Origin: Streptomyces sp. SID10853
Lineage (GTDB): Bacteria; Actinomycetota; Actinomycetes; Streptomycetales; Streptomycetaceae
Direction of reading: 5' to 3'
NCBI RefSeq assembly: GCF_010548145.1
Contig: NZ_JAAGLN010000037.1
Span: forward strand, 1-42,714
Length of the DNA: 42,714 nucleotides
A program made the position numbers and the translations under genes. This document shows, one piece after another, positions 35,423-42,714 of the stretch. Position 1 is the stretch's first letter. Every line of letters starts with the position of its first letter. Below the pieces are notes generated by a model. It ran no database searches. It worked only from the letters and a program-made list of their open reading frames with translations, and was not told where the DNA came from.

Positions 35423-35571
35423 TAAGGGGTCCGCGGGGCTCCCGAAGCCGGTGAATAACCGCTTGCTTCTCGGCGATGCGGCGGGTCCAATGACCGGCAC
35501 CGAGATCGCCGTCCTGAGCAGAGGACGCAGACCGGAGCAGACCACCGGGACCGGAACACACAGAGGGGCAC

Positions 35572-36744
35572 ATGGGGGAGCAGCGGGAGCAGGGGGAGCA
35601 GGGGGAGCGCACTGTGGAGCGCCCGGAGGGGGAGCAGAGGAAGCAGGGAGAACGAGCTGTGGAGCACCTGGAGGGGGAGTCCGTCCGCCTGGGCGTTCTC
35701 GTCCCGCTGACACGGCCCGGCTGGGCCGAGGCGGGCCGGCATCTGCTCGCAGGACTTGAGCTGGCCGCGCGCGAGGTGAACGACGCAGGCGGGATCGCGG
35801 GCAGACCGCTGGAGCTGGTGGTCCGGGACACCGCGGCCGACCCGGAGCGTGCCGCGGCGGCCGTGGAGGAGCTGGCCGGTCTGGGCGTGGCCGCGCTGGC
35901 GGGCGAGTACCACAGCGTCGTCGCCCGCGCCGCCGCCGCCCGTGCCGACGCCCTCGGCGTGCCGTTCCTCTGCTCGTCCGCGGTGCTCGACGCGCTGACC
36001 GACGAGCCGACGGAGTGGGTCGCACGCCTGGCCCCGGCCCAGTCCCACGGCTGGCGGAGCTACGCGGACTTCCTGCTCGGCGCGGGTCGGCGCCGGATCG
36101 CCGTGGCGACCCAGCCGAGCGTCTACTGGGCATCAGGGACCCGCGTCCTGCGGGACCACCTCGCTCCCCGGGGCGGAACCGTCGTCGAGCTCGACACGAA
36201 CGCGCTCACCCCCGATGCCCTCTGCGACGCGCTCGTCGACTGTGGCGCGACGGCGCTCCTCCTGCTGGTCGGACATCCGGAGCCCGCGGTGCCGATCGTC
36301 AGGGCGGTCCGGGGCGACCGGCGGCTCGCGGAGATCCTGATCGGTGCTCCGGCCGGCCAGCCGGAGTTCGCCGAATGGACGGCGGCACTGGGTGAGGACG
36401 GCGCCGGGATCCCGTTCCTGCGCTACCTGCCCGCACGCCTGGGCCCGCTCGGCGAACGCGTGGCGAAGGAGCTCCGCGAGCGGCTGGGCGAAGCGCCCTC
36501 CTTCGTCGCCTTCGAGGGCTGGGACACCGTGGCCGTGCTCGCCGCTGTGCTGCGTTCCCACGGCACCGGCCGGGAGGCCATCGCCGGGTCATGGCCCGGC
36601 GTGGTGGTCGACGGCACCCGCGGGCCGATCCGGTTCTCCCGTACGCCGGGGATCAGCGTCCGGCAGTGGACCTGGGCACCGGTCCAGGTCGTCGACCGGG
36701 ACCCGGCGGAACCAGGCCGCTTCCGGATCCTCCACAGCGGCTGA
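35572..36744 (+). CDS. ABC-type ligand-binding protein without signal peptide (Peripla_BP_6 family)
   Basis: 390 residues. From residue ~38 on it is a leucine/amide-type binding protein: VRLGVLVPLTRPGWAEAG, GLELAAREVNDAGGIAGRPL, LVVRDTAADPERAAAAVEEL and a conserved second lobe (YADFLLGAGRRRIAVAT, FVAFEGWDTVAVLAAVL). There is no hydrophobic leader and no lipobox Cys; instead the N-terminus is Glu/Gln/Gly-rich with a duplicated segment. No permease or ATPase genes adjoin. So it may be a cytosolic sensor, as AmiC is for the amide operon. Start could also be GTG 35659, which would remove the repeat and has AGGGAG upstream. Confidence 0.75.
   Translation: MGEQREQGEQGERTVERPEGEQRKQGERAVEHLEGESVRLGVLVPLTRPGWAEAGRHLLAGLELAAREVNDAGGIAGRPLELVVRDTAADPERAAAAVEELAGLGVAALAGEYHSVVARAAAARADALGVPFLCSSAVLDALTDEPTEWVARLAPAQSHGWRSYADFLLGAGRRRIAVATQPSVYWASGTRVLRDHLAPRGGTVVELDTNALTPDALCDALVDCGATALLLLVGHPEPAVPIVRAVRGDRRLAEILIGAPAGQPEFAEWTAALGEDGAGIPFLRYLPARLGPLGERVAKELRERLGEAPSFVAFEGWDTVAVLAAVLRSHGTGREAIAGSWPGVVVDGTRGPIRFSRTPGISVRQWTWAPVQVVDRDPAEPGRFRILHSG
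35599..35679 (+). repeat. Duplicated 36-base segment, 45-base period
   Basis: 35599-35634 and 35644-35679 encode QGERTVERPEGE and QGERAVEHLEGE. The bases before it are further GGGAGCAG-like repeats. In frame with the binding-protein gene if its first ATG is used. Confidence 0.75.
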
Positions 36745-36771
36745 GAGAGCACGGCTCCCGGGCACGAGCCC

Positions 36772-37206
36772 CTACCCGGCGGCCTGTCCGTCCAGAGCCA
36801 TCGCGGCGTCCAGCGAGACCAGACGCGAGTTCAGCAGTGTCGCGACCTCCCAGCGGTCGTTCTGCCAGACCAATGCGAACAACTGCAGGAAGTAGCGGCT
36901 CGGCAGCGGCTCCTTCTCACCGGCCATCACCATGCCGAAACGGTGGTGCACCACGCCCCAGCCCGGCCCGACGACCCGGGCGAACGACACCTCGCTCCGC
37001 ACGAGCCGGGAGCCCTTCAGCACCGTGTCGAAGACCGGCTGCTGGGACGCGATCACTGTGTCGCGTCCCTTGTGGACGGTTCCGTCGAAGTCCACGAGCT
37101 CGGCGTCCTGTGCGAAATCGGCGACGAACGCGGCGGCGTCGCCGCGGTTCCATCCCTCGATCATTCGGGCGGGGACAGCACTCAGAGCTTCAACCGTAGG
37201 TTCCAT
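36772..37206 (-). CDS. SnoaL-like / SgcJ-EcaC type (DUF4440) protein
   Basis: 144 residues of the NTF2-like superfamily: MIEGWNRGDAAAFVADFAQD, ELVDFDGTVHKGRDTVIASQ, HHRFGMVMAG and LQLFALVWQNDRWEVATLLN. Proteins of this family are small alpha+beta cones; most have unknown function. 27 bases downstream of the AraC gene on the same strand, so probably controlled by it. Confidence 0.82.
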   Translation of the reverse strand: MEPTVEALSAVPARMIEGWNRGDAAAFVADFAQDAELVDFDGTVHKGRDTVIASQQPVFDTVLKGSRLVRSEVSFARVVGPGWGVVHHRFGMVMAGEKEPLPSRYFLQLFALVWQNDRWEVATLLNSRLVSLDAAMALDGQAAG

Positions 37207-37233
37207 GTCATGGCCTTTCTGCCTTTTGCGCTT

Positions 37234-38181
37234 TCAGCCACCATCCTCGCCGGGCCGGGCGACGGACCCCTTGACCATCTGTGCACAGTCGTTGGATACG
37301 TGCGCCCCCGGGCTGTATCCGTAGGTGGCCTTGAACAGCCGGCTGAAGTGCGCCGGATCGGCGAACCCCCAGCCGGCGGCCACAGCCGCGACCGTGGAGT
37401 GCTGCCGGGCAGCCAGGTCCGCGCGGCACCGCTCCAGGCGCCGCCGGCGGATCAGGGCCGCCACCGTCAGCGGCTGATCCTGGAATAGCTTGTGCAGCCG
37501 CCGTACCGACACATGGTGTGCCGCGGCGACCTTGGCCGGGGTGAGATCCCGGTCGGACAGCCTCGCCTCGATGAAGCCGGTGATCCGCGTGCGAAGCACC
37601 TCGTCGGCGACCGGACGCGCATCACCCAGCCGGGCCGACAGCGTCACCGCGATCAGCTCGATCACCGCAGCTGCCGACCGGTCCGCCTCATGGGCACGGA
37701 ATCCTTCCAGGGACCGCGCCATGTCGCGTACGAGCGAGGACACCAGAGCGCCGGGACCACGGTCACCTGGAATACGTACACCGGTCAGCCGGGCGGCGTC
37801 ATCAGCTCCGAGCCGCAGCAAGTGCCGCGGCATCAGCACGGTCACATGGGTGGTCGCGGAACTGGCGAACCGGACCGGCCGCACCGGGTCGATCAGGACC
37901 AGGTCCGTGGCCCCCAGCACGGCGGTGCTGCCGCCCTGCTCGGCGCGGACCTGCCCTCGTACCACCACCTCCACCTGCCACAGCTCGCTGTCGGCGGCCC
38001 GCACGGACCGCGCATCGCGGAAGCACTCTCCCTGCGGGGTCACCAGCTCGGTCAGCCGCAAGGGCCCCAGATCACGGCTCACCACGCTCGCACGGAAGTC
38101 CTCGACAGGGGGACGGCCGCCGCGCAGGGGCGGCAGACCGCGCTGGTCGAGGGTCTCCAGAAAGCCGTCGGCGCCCTTCAT
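37234..38181 (-). CDS. AraC/XylS-family transcriptional regulator
   Basis: 315 residues. The C-terminal DNA-binding domain has both helix-turn-helices: LTPAKVAAAHHVSVRRLHKLF and VAAVAAGWGFADPAHFSRLF followed by KATYGYSPGAH. The N-terminal half (FRASVVSRDLGPLRLTEL, RGQVRAEQGG) fits the AraC_binding_2 / NahR-XylS type sensor. Likely activates the SnoaL-like gene after it. Effector unknown. Confidence 0.9.
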   Translation of the reverse strand: MKGADGFLETLDQRGLPPLRGGRPPVEDFRASVVSRDLGPLRLTELVTPQGECFRDARSVRAADSELWQVEVVVRGQVRAEQGGSTAVLGATDLVLIDPVRPVRFASSATTHVTVLMPRHLLRLGADDAARLTGVRIPGDRGPGALVSSLVRDMARSLEGFRAHEADRSAAAVIELIAVTLSARLGDARPVADEVLRTRITGFIEARLSDRDLTPAKVAAAHHVSVRRLHKLFQDQPLTVAALIRRRRLERCRADLAARQHSTVAAVAAGWGFADPAHFSRLFKATYGYSPGAHVSNDCAQMVKGSVARPGEDGG

Positions 38182-38432
38182 ACGACACCGGTACCCAGCA
38201 CGCCGTGCGGCAGCGCCTTGTCACTGTCCATCGCGCCAGTCTTCCAGTCGGCGGGCGACGGCAAGGTCGAGGAGTGCGAGTCCCGCATCGAGGGCCGCTC
38301 CACCACGGTGTCCGTCGACCCCACACAGTCCTCCAACTGGCCGCACCGGCCCCCCGCTCGCGCTGTGCGGCCGGTGAGCCTCCCCGGCCCCCGGCCGCAC
38401 GGGCGGATCAGCGCAGTCCTGCGAAGAGAAGG
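38182..38432. other. Gap with possible gene remnant
   Basis: No intact gene. The plus-strand frame through 38207-38345 has strongly GC-rich third positions (reads SLSIAPVFQSAGDGKVEECE), while the minus frame ends in a protein-like LALLDLAVARRLEDWRDGQ before a stop at 38221. One of these may be a decayed coding segment; neither has a start. Confidence 0.3.
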
Positions 38433-39266
38433 TCAGCGCAGTCCGGCGAAGAGATCGTTCTCCGGTACGGCCGCGCCGGTGGCGTCCTTGACGCGTACAT
38501 AGGTCTCCATGCCCATGAAGTCGCTGAACCTCTCCTTGCCCATCTTGAGGAAGAAGATGTTCTCGCCCTGGCTGGCGTGCGCGGCCAGGGCGTCGAACTT
38601 CTGACCGCTGAACGCGGTGGTGTCCACCCATGTGGTGATCTCGTCGTCGGGCAGGCCGATCTTGGCCAGCGCGGCGGCCTCGGCGGGGTCCGGCTCCGGC
38701 ATGTCCTCCGAGAACTCGCGCACGGTCTCCCCGAACCGCTGCATCATCGAGCGCGGCATCGTCGTCCAGTACACCTTCGGCGTCAGATCGGTCATCTCCA
38801 GCGCGGCCATGGTGATGCGGTTGGCCTGGATGTGATCGGGGTGGCCGTAGAAGCCGTTCTCGTCGTAAGTGACGACCACATCGGGCCGGTAGTGACGCAT
38901 GAGTTCCGCGAGCCGGGCGGCGCCCTTCTCCACGGGGGTCTGCCAGAAGGACCCGGGGGCGTCGTTGCTCGGCCAGCCCGTCATCCCGGAGTCGGCGTAG
39001 TCCAGCATCTCCAGATCGCTGATCTTCAGGACGTCACAGCTCGCTTCGAGCTCCTGACGGCGCATCGCGGCGACGGCCGCCGGATCGTGCCCGGGATCGC
39101 CCGGCTTGATACCGCCCGGGCCGTCACCGCAACCGCCGTCGGTACAGGTCACGAGAACCGTGTGGATTCCTTCCGCCGCGTACCGCGCGAGGACCCCTCC
39201 GGTTCCGGTGGCCTCGTCGTCGGGGTGGGCGTGTACTGCCATGAGCGTCAAGGGCCGGTCAGCCAT
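38433..39266 (-). CDS. PIG-L family deacetylase (MshB/Mca-like)
   Basis: 277 residues. Zinc ligands in HAHPDDEATGTGG (His, Asp) and FYGHPDHIQANRIT (His); VLVTCTDGGCGD and RRQELEASCDVLKI are family blocks. Related enzymes are MshB (mycothiol synthesis) and Mca (mycothiol conjugate amidase), both with the same length; TDGGCGD differs from both as I remember them, so neither name is given. ATG 39266 chosen for AGGAGG nine bases upstream; the frame further upstream has no ribosome site. Downstream of nicE on the same strand after 218 non-coding bases. Confidence 0.85.
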   Translation of the reverse strand: MADRPLTLMAVHAHPDDEATGTGGVLARYAAEGIHTVLVTCTDGGCGDGPGGIKPGDPGHDPAAVAAMRRQELEASCDVLKISDLEMLDYADSGMTGWPSNDAPGSFWQTPVEKGAARLAELMRHYRPDVVVTYDENGFYGHPDHIQANRITMAALEMTDLTPKVYWTTMPRSMMQRFGETVREFSEDMPEPDPAEAAALAKIGLPDDEITTWVDTTAFSGQKFDALAAHASQGENIFFLKMGKERFSDFMGMETYVRVKDATGAAVPENDLFAGLR

Positions 39267-39484
39267 GGAAAAAGTCCTCCTGCGGAAATACATCGTGGTC
39301 CGAGGGCGCGGCGGGTGTACCGCGGTGCCGGGCCCGGGGCGTGGTGATACGGGCGGCCTTGCGGCCGCCGTGTCCCCGCCCGTGGACACCGGTCCCTCGA
39401 ACGGTGCAACCGTGCCGACCGGCCCCGCTGTTCCCGTGCGGCAGCCCGGCCTTCCGCCGGCTGTCTCCAGGAGGCCGCGTACGG

Positions 39485-40288
39485 TCAGCCCGTCGTGCCG
39501 CTGCCGCCCGCCCCGGCGCCGGATGCGGCAGGGTGCGGCACCCGGCCGCTCAGTAGGCTCCCCGCATCCGGGACGACCGTGTCCAGACCGAGTTCCGCAA
39601 GGATGCGGTACGTCGTGGCGGTGGCCGCCGACAGCACCGGCAGGCCCGCTTCGTCCTCGACGGGCTGGATCGCGGCCAGCGACGGCATCTGCACACAGGC
39701 GGAGAGCACCAGCGCGTCCGCCCTGCCCAGGTCCAGCTTCCGCCAGTGCTCGCGCAGAGCGGCCGGATCGAGGCGGGCGACCGCCAGATTGTCCGGGACC
39801 TCCAGGCTCAGAGCGTCGACGACCTCCACGCCCGCGTCCTCGATGTAGTCCACGACCAGCTGGGTCAGCGGCTTCAGATACGGGGTGATGACGGCGATCC
39901 TGCGGGCGCCGAGCGCCGCGATGCCGTCCAGCAGCGCCCCCGCGCTGGAGACCACCGGGGCCTGCGAGCCCCCTTCGCTGAGCGCGGCTGTGATCTCGGC
40001 CTCCGCCGTGCAGTGGTGGCCGGGTCCCTGCGCCATGATCGCCACCAGGCAGGCGGAGGCGACGACATCGGGCCGTGCGTCGGCGAGTTCGAGCGCGGCG
40101 CGCTGCGTCTGTGCGTTCATGCCGCGCAACTGCTCGGGTGTGACGTGCTGCATCCTCATACGGCTGCTGTGGAAGACGAACCGGTCATCGGGCCGGTCCT
40201 GCTCGCGGGAGCGCAGCATGCGCGGCAGCTCGGTCTCCATGGTCAGGTTGGAACTGGGGACGATCATGCCGATGTGGTGGTCCGTCAC
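39485..40288 (-). CDS. nicE: Maleate cis-trans isomerase NicE
   Basis: 267 residues of the Asp/Glu racemase superfamily. IGMIVPSSNLTMETELP is the typical start of maleate isomerases; the two catalytic cysteines are in VASACLVAIMAQG and VLSACVQMPS. It converts maleate to fumarate, the last step of aerobic nicotinate breakdown. The tail after residue ~250 is Gly/Ala/Ser-rich. GTG start with GAGGGAGAA. The nearby deformylase, amidohydrolase and MarR genes support the pathway name. Confidence 0.88.
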   Translation of the reverse strand: MTDHHIGMIVPSSNLTMETELPRMLRSREQDRPDDRFVFHSSRMRMQHVTPEQLRGMNAQTQRAALELADARPDVVASACLVAIMAQGPGHHCTAEAEITAALSEGGSQAPVVSSAGALLDGIAALGARRIAVITPYLKPLTQLVVDYIEDAGVEVVDALSLEVPDNLAVARLDPAALREHWRKLDLGRADALVLSACVQMPSLAAIQPVEDEAGLPVLSAATATTYRILAELGLDTVVPDAGSLLSGRVPHPAASGAGAGGSGTTG

Positions 40289-40318
40289 GGGTTCTCCCTC
40301 GGTAAGGCGGTGTCGGAA

Positions 40319-40339
40319 GCACCCGTGTCGTCCGGGTGC
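40319..40339 (-). terminator. Small hairpin between MarR and nicE
   Basis: GCACCCG (40319-40325) pairs with CGGGTGC (40333-40339), seven-base loop. Confidence 0.45.
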
Positions 40340-40341
40340 GG

Positions 40342-40818
40342 TCAGGACTCCCTGGCCAGGGCCTCCCAGTGGTCGGCCAGGGACGTCAGGAGGTGCATGA
40401 ACTCGTTCTGCTGCGCCGGGTCGTACGGCGAGAGGAGCCGCTGGTCGAGCAGGCGCGCCCGTCTGTTCGCGTCATGGAGGGTCTTCGTGCCCTCCTCGGT
40501 CAGATACAGCAGCTTGCGGCGCCCGTCGTCGGCAGCGGTGCGGCGCACCAGCAGGCCGCGGCTCTCCAGGCGCCGGGCCACATCGGCCATCGTGGAGGTG
40601 TCCAGGGCCACGGCCGACGCCATCGACCGCTGGTCGTGGCCCGGCGCCGCGTCCACGGCGGTCAGTACGGCGAACTGCGGTCCGGTGAGCGTCGGGTCGA
40701 CCGCACGGACCCACGCCGCGAGGTACGCCTGGTAGAGGCGGCGTACCTGATAGCCGGGCGCGGTCGTCAGGGCCGCGGGAATCACGGGCGAGGACTCGGA
40801 GGCGGATGCGTCAACCAT
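40342..40818 (-). CDS. MarR-family regulator, probable nic-gene repressor
   Basis: 158 residues. Winged HTH: TLTGPQFAVLTAVDAAPGHD, QRSMASAVALDTSTMADVAR and RLESRGLLVRRTAADDGRRK (wing), then LYLTEEGTKTLHDANRRARL. In pseudomonads the nicotinate genes for the lower pathway are controlled by the MarR protein NicR, and this gene sits among nicD, nicE and nicF. ATG 40818 is preferred; a TTG at 40830 is the upstream option. Ligand inferred only. Confidence 0.85.
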   Translation of the reverse strand: MVDASASESSPVIPAALTTAPGYQVRRLYQAYLAAWVRAVDPTLTGPQFAVLTAVDAAPGHDQRSMASAVALDTSTMADVARRLESRGLLVRRTAADDGRRKLLYLTEEGTKTLHDANRRARLLDQRLLSPYDPAQQNEFMHLLTSLADHWEALARES

Positions 40819-40870
40819 GGGCCAACTCAATCACGGCGTGTCCGGGGGCCCCGCCCGGCCCGCAGTGTGG

Positions 40871-41719
40871 TCACGCAGGCATCCGCCGCAACGTCTCGCG
40901 CAGTGCGCCGAGCGCGGCAGGAGGGTTGTCCCAGAAGAGCATGTGGCCCGCGTCCGGGACCCGGGTCAGGGCGGCCGATGGCTGCACGGCGGCGGCCTCC
41001 GCGGCCCCGGCCGCCGTGACCACCGGGCTGTCCGCCCCGTACAGCAGCGCCGTCGGGCCGGGCACCGAAGGCCACCAGTCGAAGAAGTCCTCCGTCTCGA
41101 AGCCCCGGTGCGTGGCCGCGATCGCCTCCCGCGAGCAGCTGGACAGCCAGCGGGCCCGCAACTCCTGTTCCCGGCGCGGCCAGCGGGGCCAGGCCCGGGC
41201 CACACTCCCGGCGTCCGTGCCGCGCTCGGCCTCGGCCAGCTGGCCGAGGAAGGCGTCGAGGCTCGTCGGGTACGGGCCACGGCCTGGGCCGCTCATCGGC
41301 GGATCCCCCAGCACCGTGCCGGCGAGCGGAACCTTGCCGCGCGCCGCCACGACCGCCGCGATCCGCGCACCCATGGAGTGCCCGAACAGCAGCGGACGTT
41401 CCAGGCGGAGCCCCGACACGACTGCCTCGGTGTCCTCGGCGTACTCCTCCAGGGTGTATGTGCCACCGCCGTCGGACAGCCCGCGGCCGCGGATGTCGAC
41501 CACCAACGGGCGTACCAGGTCGGTGAGTTCACGGGCCACGAAGTCCATCGTGACCGCGGGACTGCTGATGCCGGGCAGGATCACCAGCGGGGTGCGGTCG
41601 CCCCCGTAGTCGAGGATGTGCAGGCGGGCGGACCCGGAGCGCACCCACCGGCCGGTGGCGGGGATGTCGGCGAGATCGGCAAGAGCGGACTGCGGTACGG
41701 ACCGCTGCGGGTGTGGCAC
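40871..41719 (-). CDS. nicD: Alpha/beta hydrolase, N-formylmaleamate deformylase NicD
   Basis: 282 residues. LVILPGISSPAVTMDFVARE near residue 45-65 is characteristic of NicD-type hydrolases; nucleophile in LLFGHSMGARIA, acid in ALLYGADSPVV and His in DAGHMLFWDNP. NicD hydrolyses N-formylmaleamate, the ring-opening product of 2,5-dihydroxypyridine, to maleamate and formate. GTG start with AGGAGGTT four to five bases upstream. It lies between nicF and the MarR gene. Without the adjacent nic genes it would be only a general alpha/beta hydrolase. Confidence 0.82.
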   Translation of the reverse strand: MPHPQRSVPQSALADLADIPATGRWVRSGSARLHILDYGGDRTPLVILPGISSPAVTMDFVARELTDLVRPLVVDIRGRGLSDGGGTYTLEEYAEDTEAVVSGLRLERPLLFGHSMGARIAAVVAARGKVPLAGTVLGDPPMSGPGRGPYPTSLDAFLGQLAEAERGTDAGSVARAWPRWPRREQELRARWLSSCSREAIAATHRGFETEDFFDWWPSVPGPTALLYGADSPVVTAAGAAEAAAVQPSAALTRVPDAGHMLFWDNPPAALGALRETLRRMPA

Positions 41720-41761
41720 GGGAACCTCCTGAAGGCGTACGGGGCGGGGCGGAGCGGTGAG

Positions 41762-42532
41762 TCAGCGGGCCGACACGGGCCGGACAGCGGGCAGTCGGCC
41801 CAGATACGTGGCGGCATCGGTGAGGTCGACGACGTCCCCGTACTTGGCCTGGATGTCGAAGAGATTCGCCTCGTGCGGGCCCTGGGCGCGGTCGCCGACG
41901 CATTCGCGCGCCACCAGAACCGGGAAGCCCGACTGCACCGCGTCGACAGCGGTGGCCCGTACACAGCCACTGGTCGTCGCACCGCACACCAGCACGGTGT
42001 CGCAGCCCAGACCGGTCAGGGCTGCGTCGAGCGAGGTGCCGAAGAACGCGGACGCCCCCTTCTTCACCACCAGCAGGTCCTCCGGGCGGCGCGGCAGCCG
42101 CGGGTCGATGGCGACCGCCTCACTGCCCTCGACGAGCGCCCGCATGCCCTGCGCCTTCTGGAGCCAGGCGACGGAGTCACCGGCCGCCTCGGCAGGGGAG
42201 TAGGAGATGGCGGTGAAGATGACCGGGACGCCGGCCGGGCGGCCCGCTTCGATCAACTCGCCGGTCGCGCGCACCACTTCGGTCAGATCGGCGCCGGAGG
42301 GGAAGGCATCATCGGTGAAGCCGCGGGTGAGGTCGACGACGACGATCGCGGGCCTGCCGCCACGGCGCACCGGCGCGCCGAAACCGGCGCGGGCGTAGGT
42401 GCTGTCGGTGGACTGTCCATACCGGCCTGTGCCGGTGTCTGCGCCTGCGCCTGCATCTGCGCTCGTGTCCGGGATGCCGCCCGTGCCCGTGCCCGTGCTC
42501 ACGATCGCTTCGCTCACGACTGCGTCGCTCAT
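41762..42532 (-). CDS. nicF: Maleamate amidohydrolase NicF (isochorismatase family)
   Basis: 256 residues. Catalytic triad of cysteine amidohydrolases: Asp in AIVVVDLTRGFTD, Lys in LVVKKGASAFFGT, Cys in VCGATTSGCVRATAVDAVQS. YARAGFGAPVRRGGRPA is typical of the N-carbamoylsarcosine amidase / maleamate amidase branch. It releases ammonia from maleamate to give maleate for NicE. The first ~40 residues are Thr/Gly/Ala repeats from short GTGCCC-like DNA repeats and are probably not folded; a later start is possible. Its ATG overlaps the stop of the next gene upstream. Confidence 0.85.
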   Translation of the reverse strand: MSDAVVSEAIVSTGTGTGGIPDTSADAGAGADTGTGRYGQSTDSTYARAGFGAPVRRGGRPAIVVVDLTRGFTDDAFPSGADLTEVVRATGELIEAGRPAGVPVIFTAISYSPAEAAGDSVAWLQKAQGMRALVEGSEAVAIDPRLPRRPEDLLVVKKGASAFFGTSLDAALTGLGCDTVLVCGATTSGCVRATAVDAVQSGFPVLVARECVGDRAQGPHEANLFDIQAKYGDVVDLTDAATYLGRLPAVRPVSAR

Positions 42533-42714
42533 GTCTGATTCGCCGCCTTCAGCTGCCGGCTCATGGTGGTCAGCCGGCCCAGCAGCCAGCCCTCGAACAG
42601 CCCGAAGGCGAAGGCGGCCGCCACCGGTCCGTACGTACGCAGAGCCGGTCCCGCCACCAGCGCCAGCCCGTCGAGCTCCGCCGCCGGAGCGAGCGCGGGG
42701 GCGAGCGCCGCCGG
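42529..42714 (-). CDS. Unidentified protein, C-terminal end only
   Basis: The last 61 codons of a gene that begins outside the window. It reads GLALVAGPALRTYGPVAAAF then AFGLFEGWLLGRLTTMSRQL and ends KAANQT. The stop overlaps the nicF ATG (ATGA), so it is in the same operon and likely takes part in nicotinate breakdown. I do not recognise the family from this tail. Confidence 0.6.
   Translation of the reverse strand, partial: PAALAPALAPAAELDGLALVAGPALRTYGPVAAAFAFGLFEGWLLGRLTTMSRQLKAANQT

Overview
The window is about 42.7 kb of very GC-rich DNA (GC at most third codon positions, GTG starts, ATGA/GTGA coupled genes, almost no CTAG). This points to a high-GC actinomycete, most likely Streptomyces or a close relative. 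The first ~33 kb is a steroid-catabolism locus; the last ~10 kb is a different accessory region that contains a lower nicotinate (maleamate) pathway. No rRNA, tRNA, CRISPR array, transposase or integrase was seen.

Layout. 1-2380: end of an acyl-CoA dehydrogenase, a ChsH1-type MaoC hydratase and an Hsd4A-like SDR (side-chain beta-oxidation). 2571-3467: IclR regulator. 3635-7350: hsaD, kstD, kshB. 7514-12662: hsaE, hsaG, hsaF, an HsaA-like monooxygenase and hsaC. 12860-14410 (minus): second KstD. 14675-16027: two tandem KstR-like TetR genes. 16184-20013 (minus): kshA, a 98-aa Cys protein, an SDR, an F420-type LLM oxidoreductase and a SnoaL-like protein. 20174-22581: hsaA proper and a 3-alpha-hydroxysteroid dehydrogenase. 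22684-27742: thiolase, fused two-domain acyl-CoA dehydrogenase (ChsE3/FadE34-like), ChsH3-like hydratase, thioesterase. 27865-29502 (minus): acyl-CoA ligase. 29668-33061: SDR, OYE-type flavoenzyme, Ltp2 aldolase.

How it works together. KstD, KshA/KshB, HsaA, HsaC and HsaD open and cleave rings A/B. HsaE, HsaF and HsaG take the hydroxydienoate fragment to pyruvate and acyl-CoA. The CoA ligase, ChsE3-like fusion, ChsH3, Hsd4A-like SDR and thiolase fit removal of a C24 acid side chain; the chsE-type gene, ChsH1 and Ltp2 fit the last three-carbon piece. A 3-alpha-HSD and an OYE suggest use of 3-alpha-hydroxy or A-ring-saturated steroids such as bile acids. The HsaB flavin reductase, ChsH2, a sterol P450 and Mce4 import genes are not in the window.

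Two repeated DNA motifs are the most interesting unexplained signal. Motif II, about TCCC(A/G)CT(G/C)A(C/G)CGG(G/A)A, lies in most intergenic promoter regions of the steroid locus and I saw no full match inside a gene. Motif I, AGAAT-N2-ATTCT plus AGTT, lies ahead of the Hsd4A-like, IclR and thiolase genes. Together they suggest two overlapping regulons controlled by the local IclR and TetR proteins.

Right end (33.2-42.7 kb): TetR plus DHA2-type MFS exporter, a leaderless ABC-type binding protein, a SnoaL/DUF4440 protein, an AraC regulator, a PIG-L deacetylase, then maleate isomerase (nicE), MarR, N-formylmaleamate deformylase (nicD), maleamate amidohydrolase (nicF) and the tail of one more gene.
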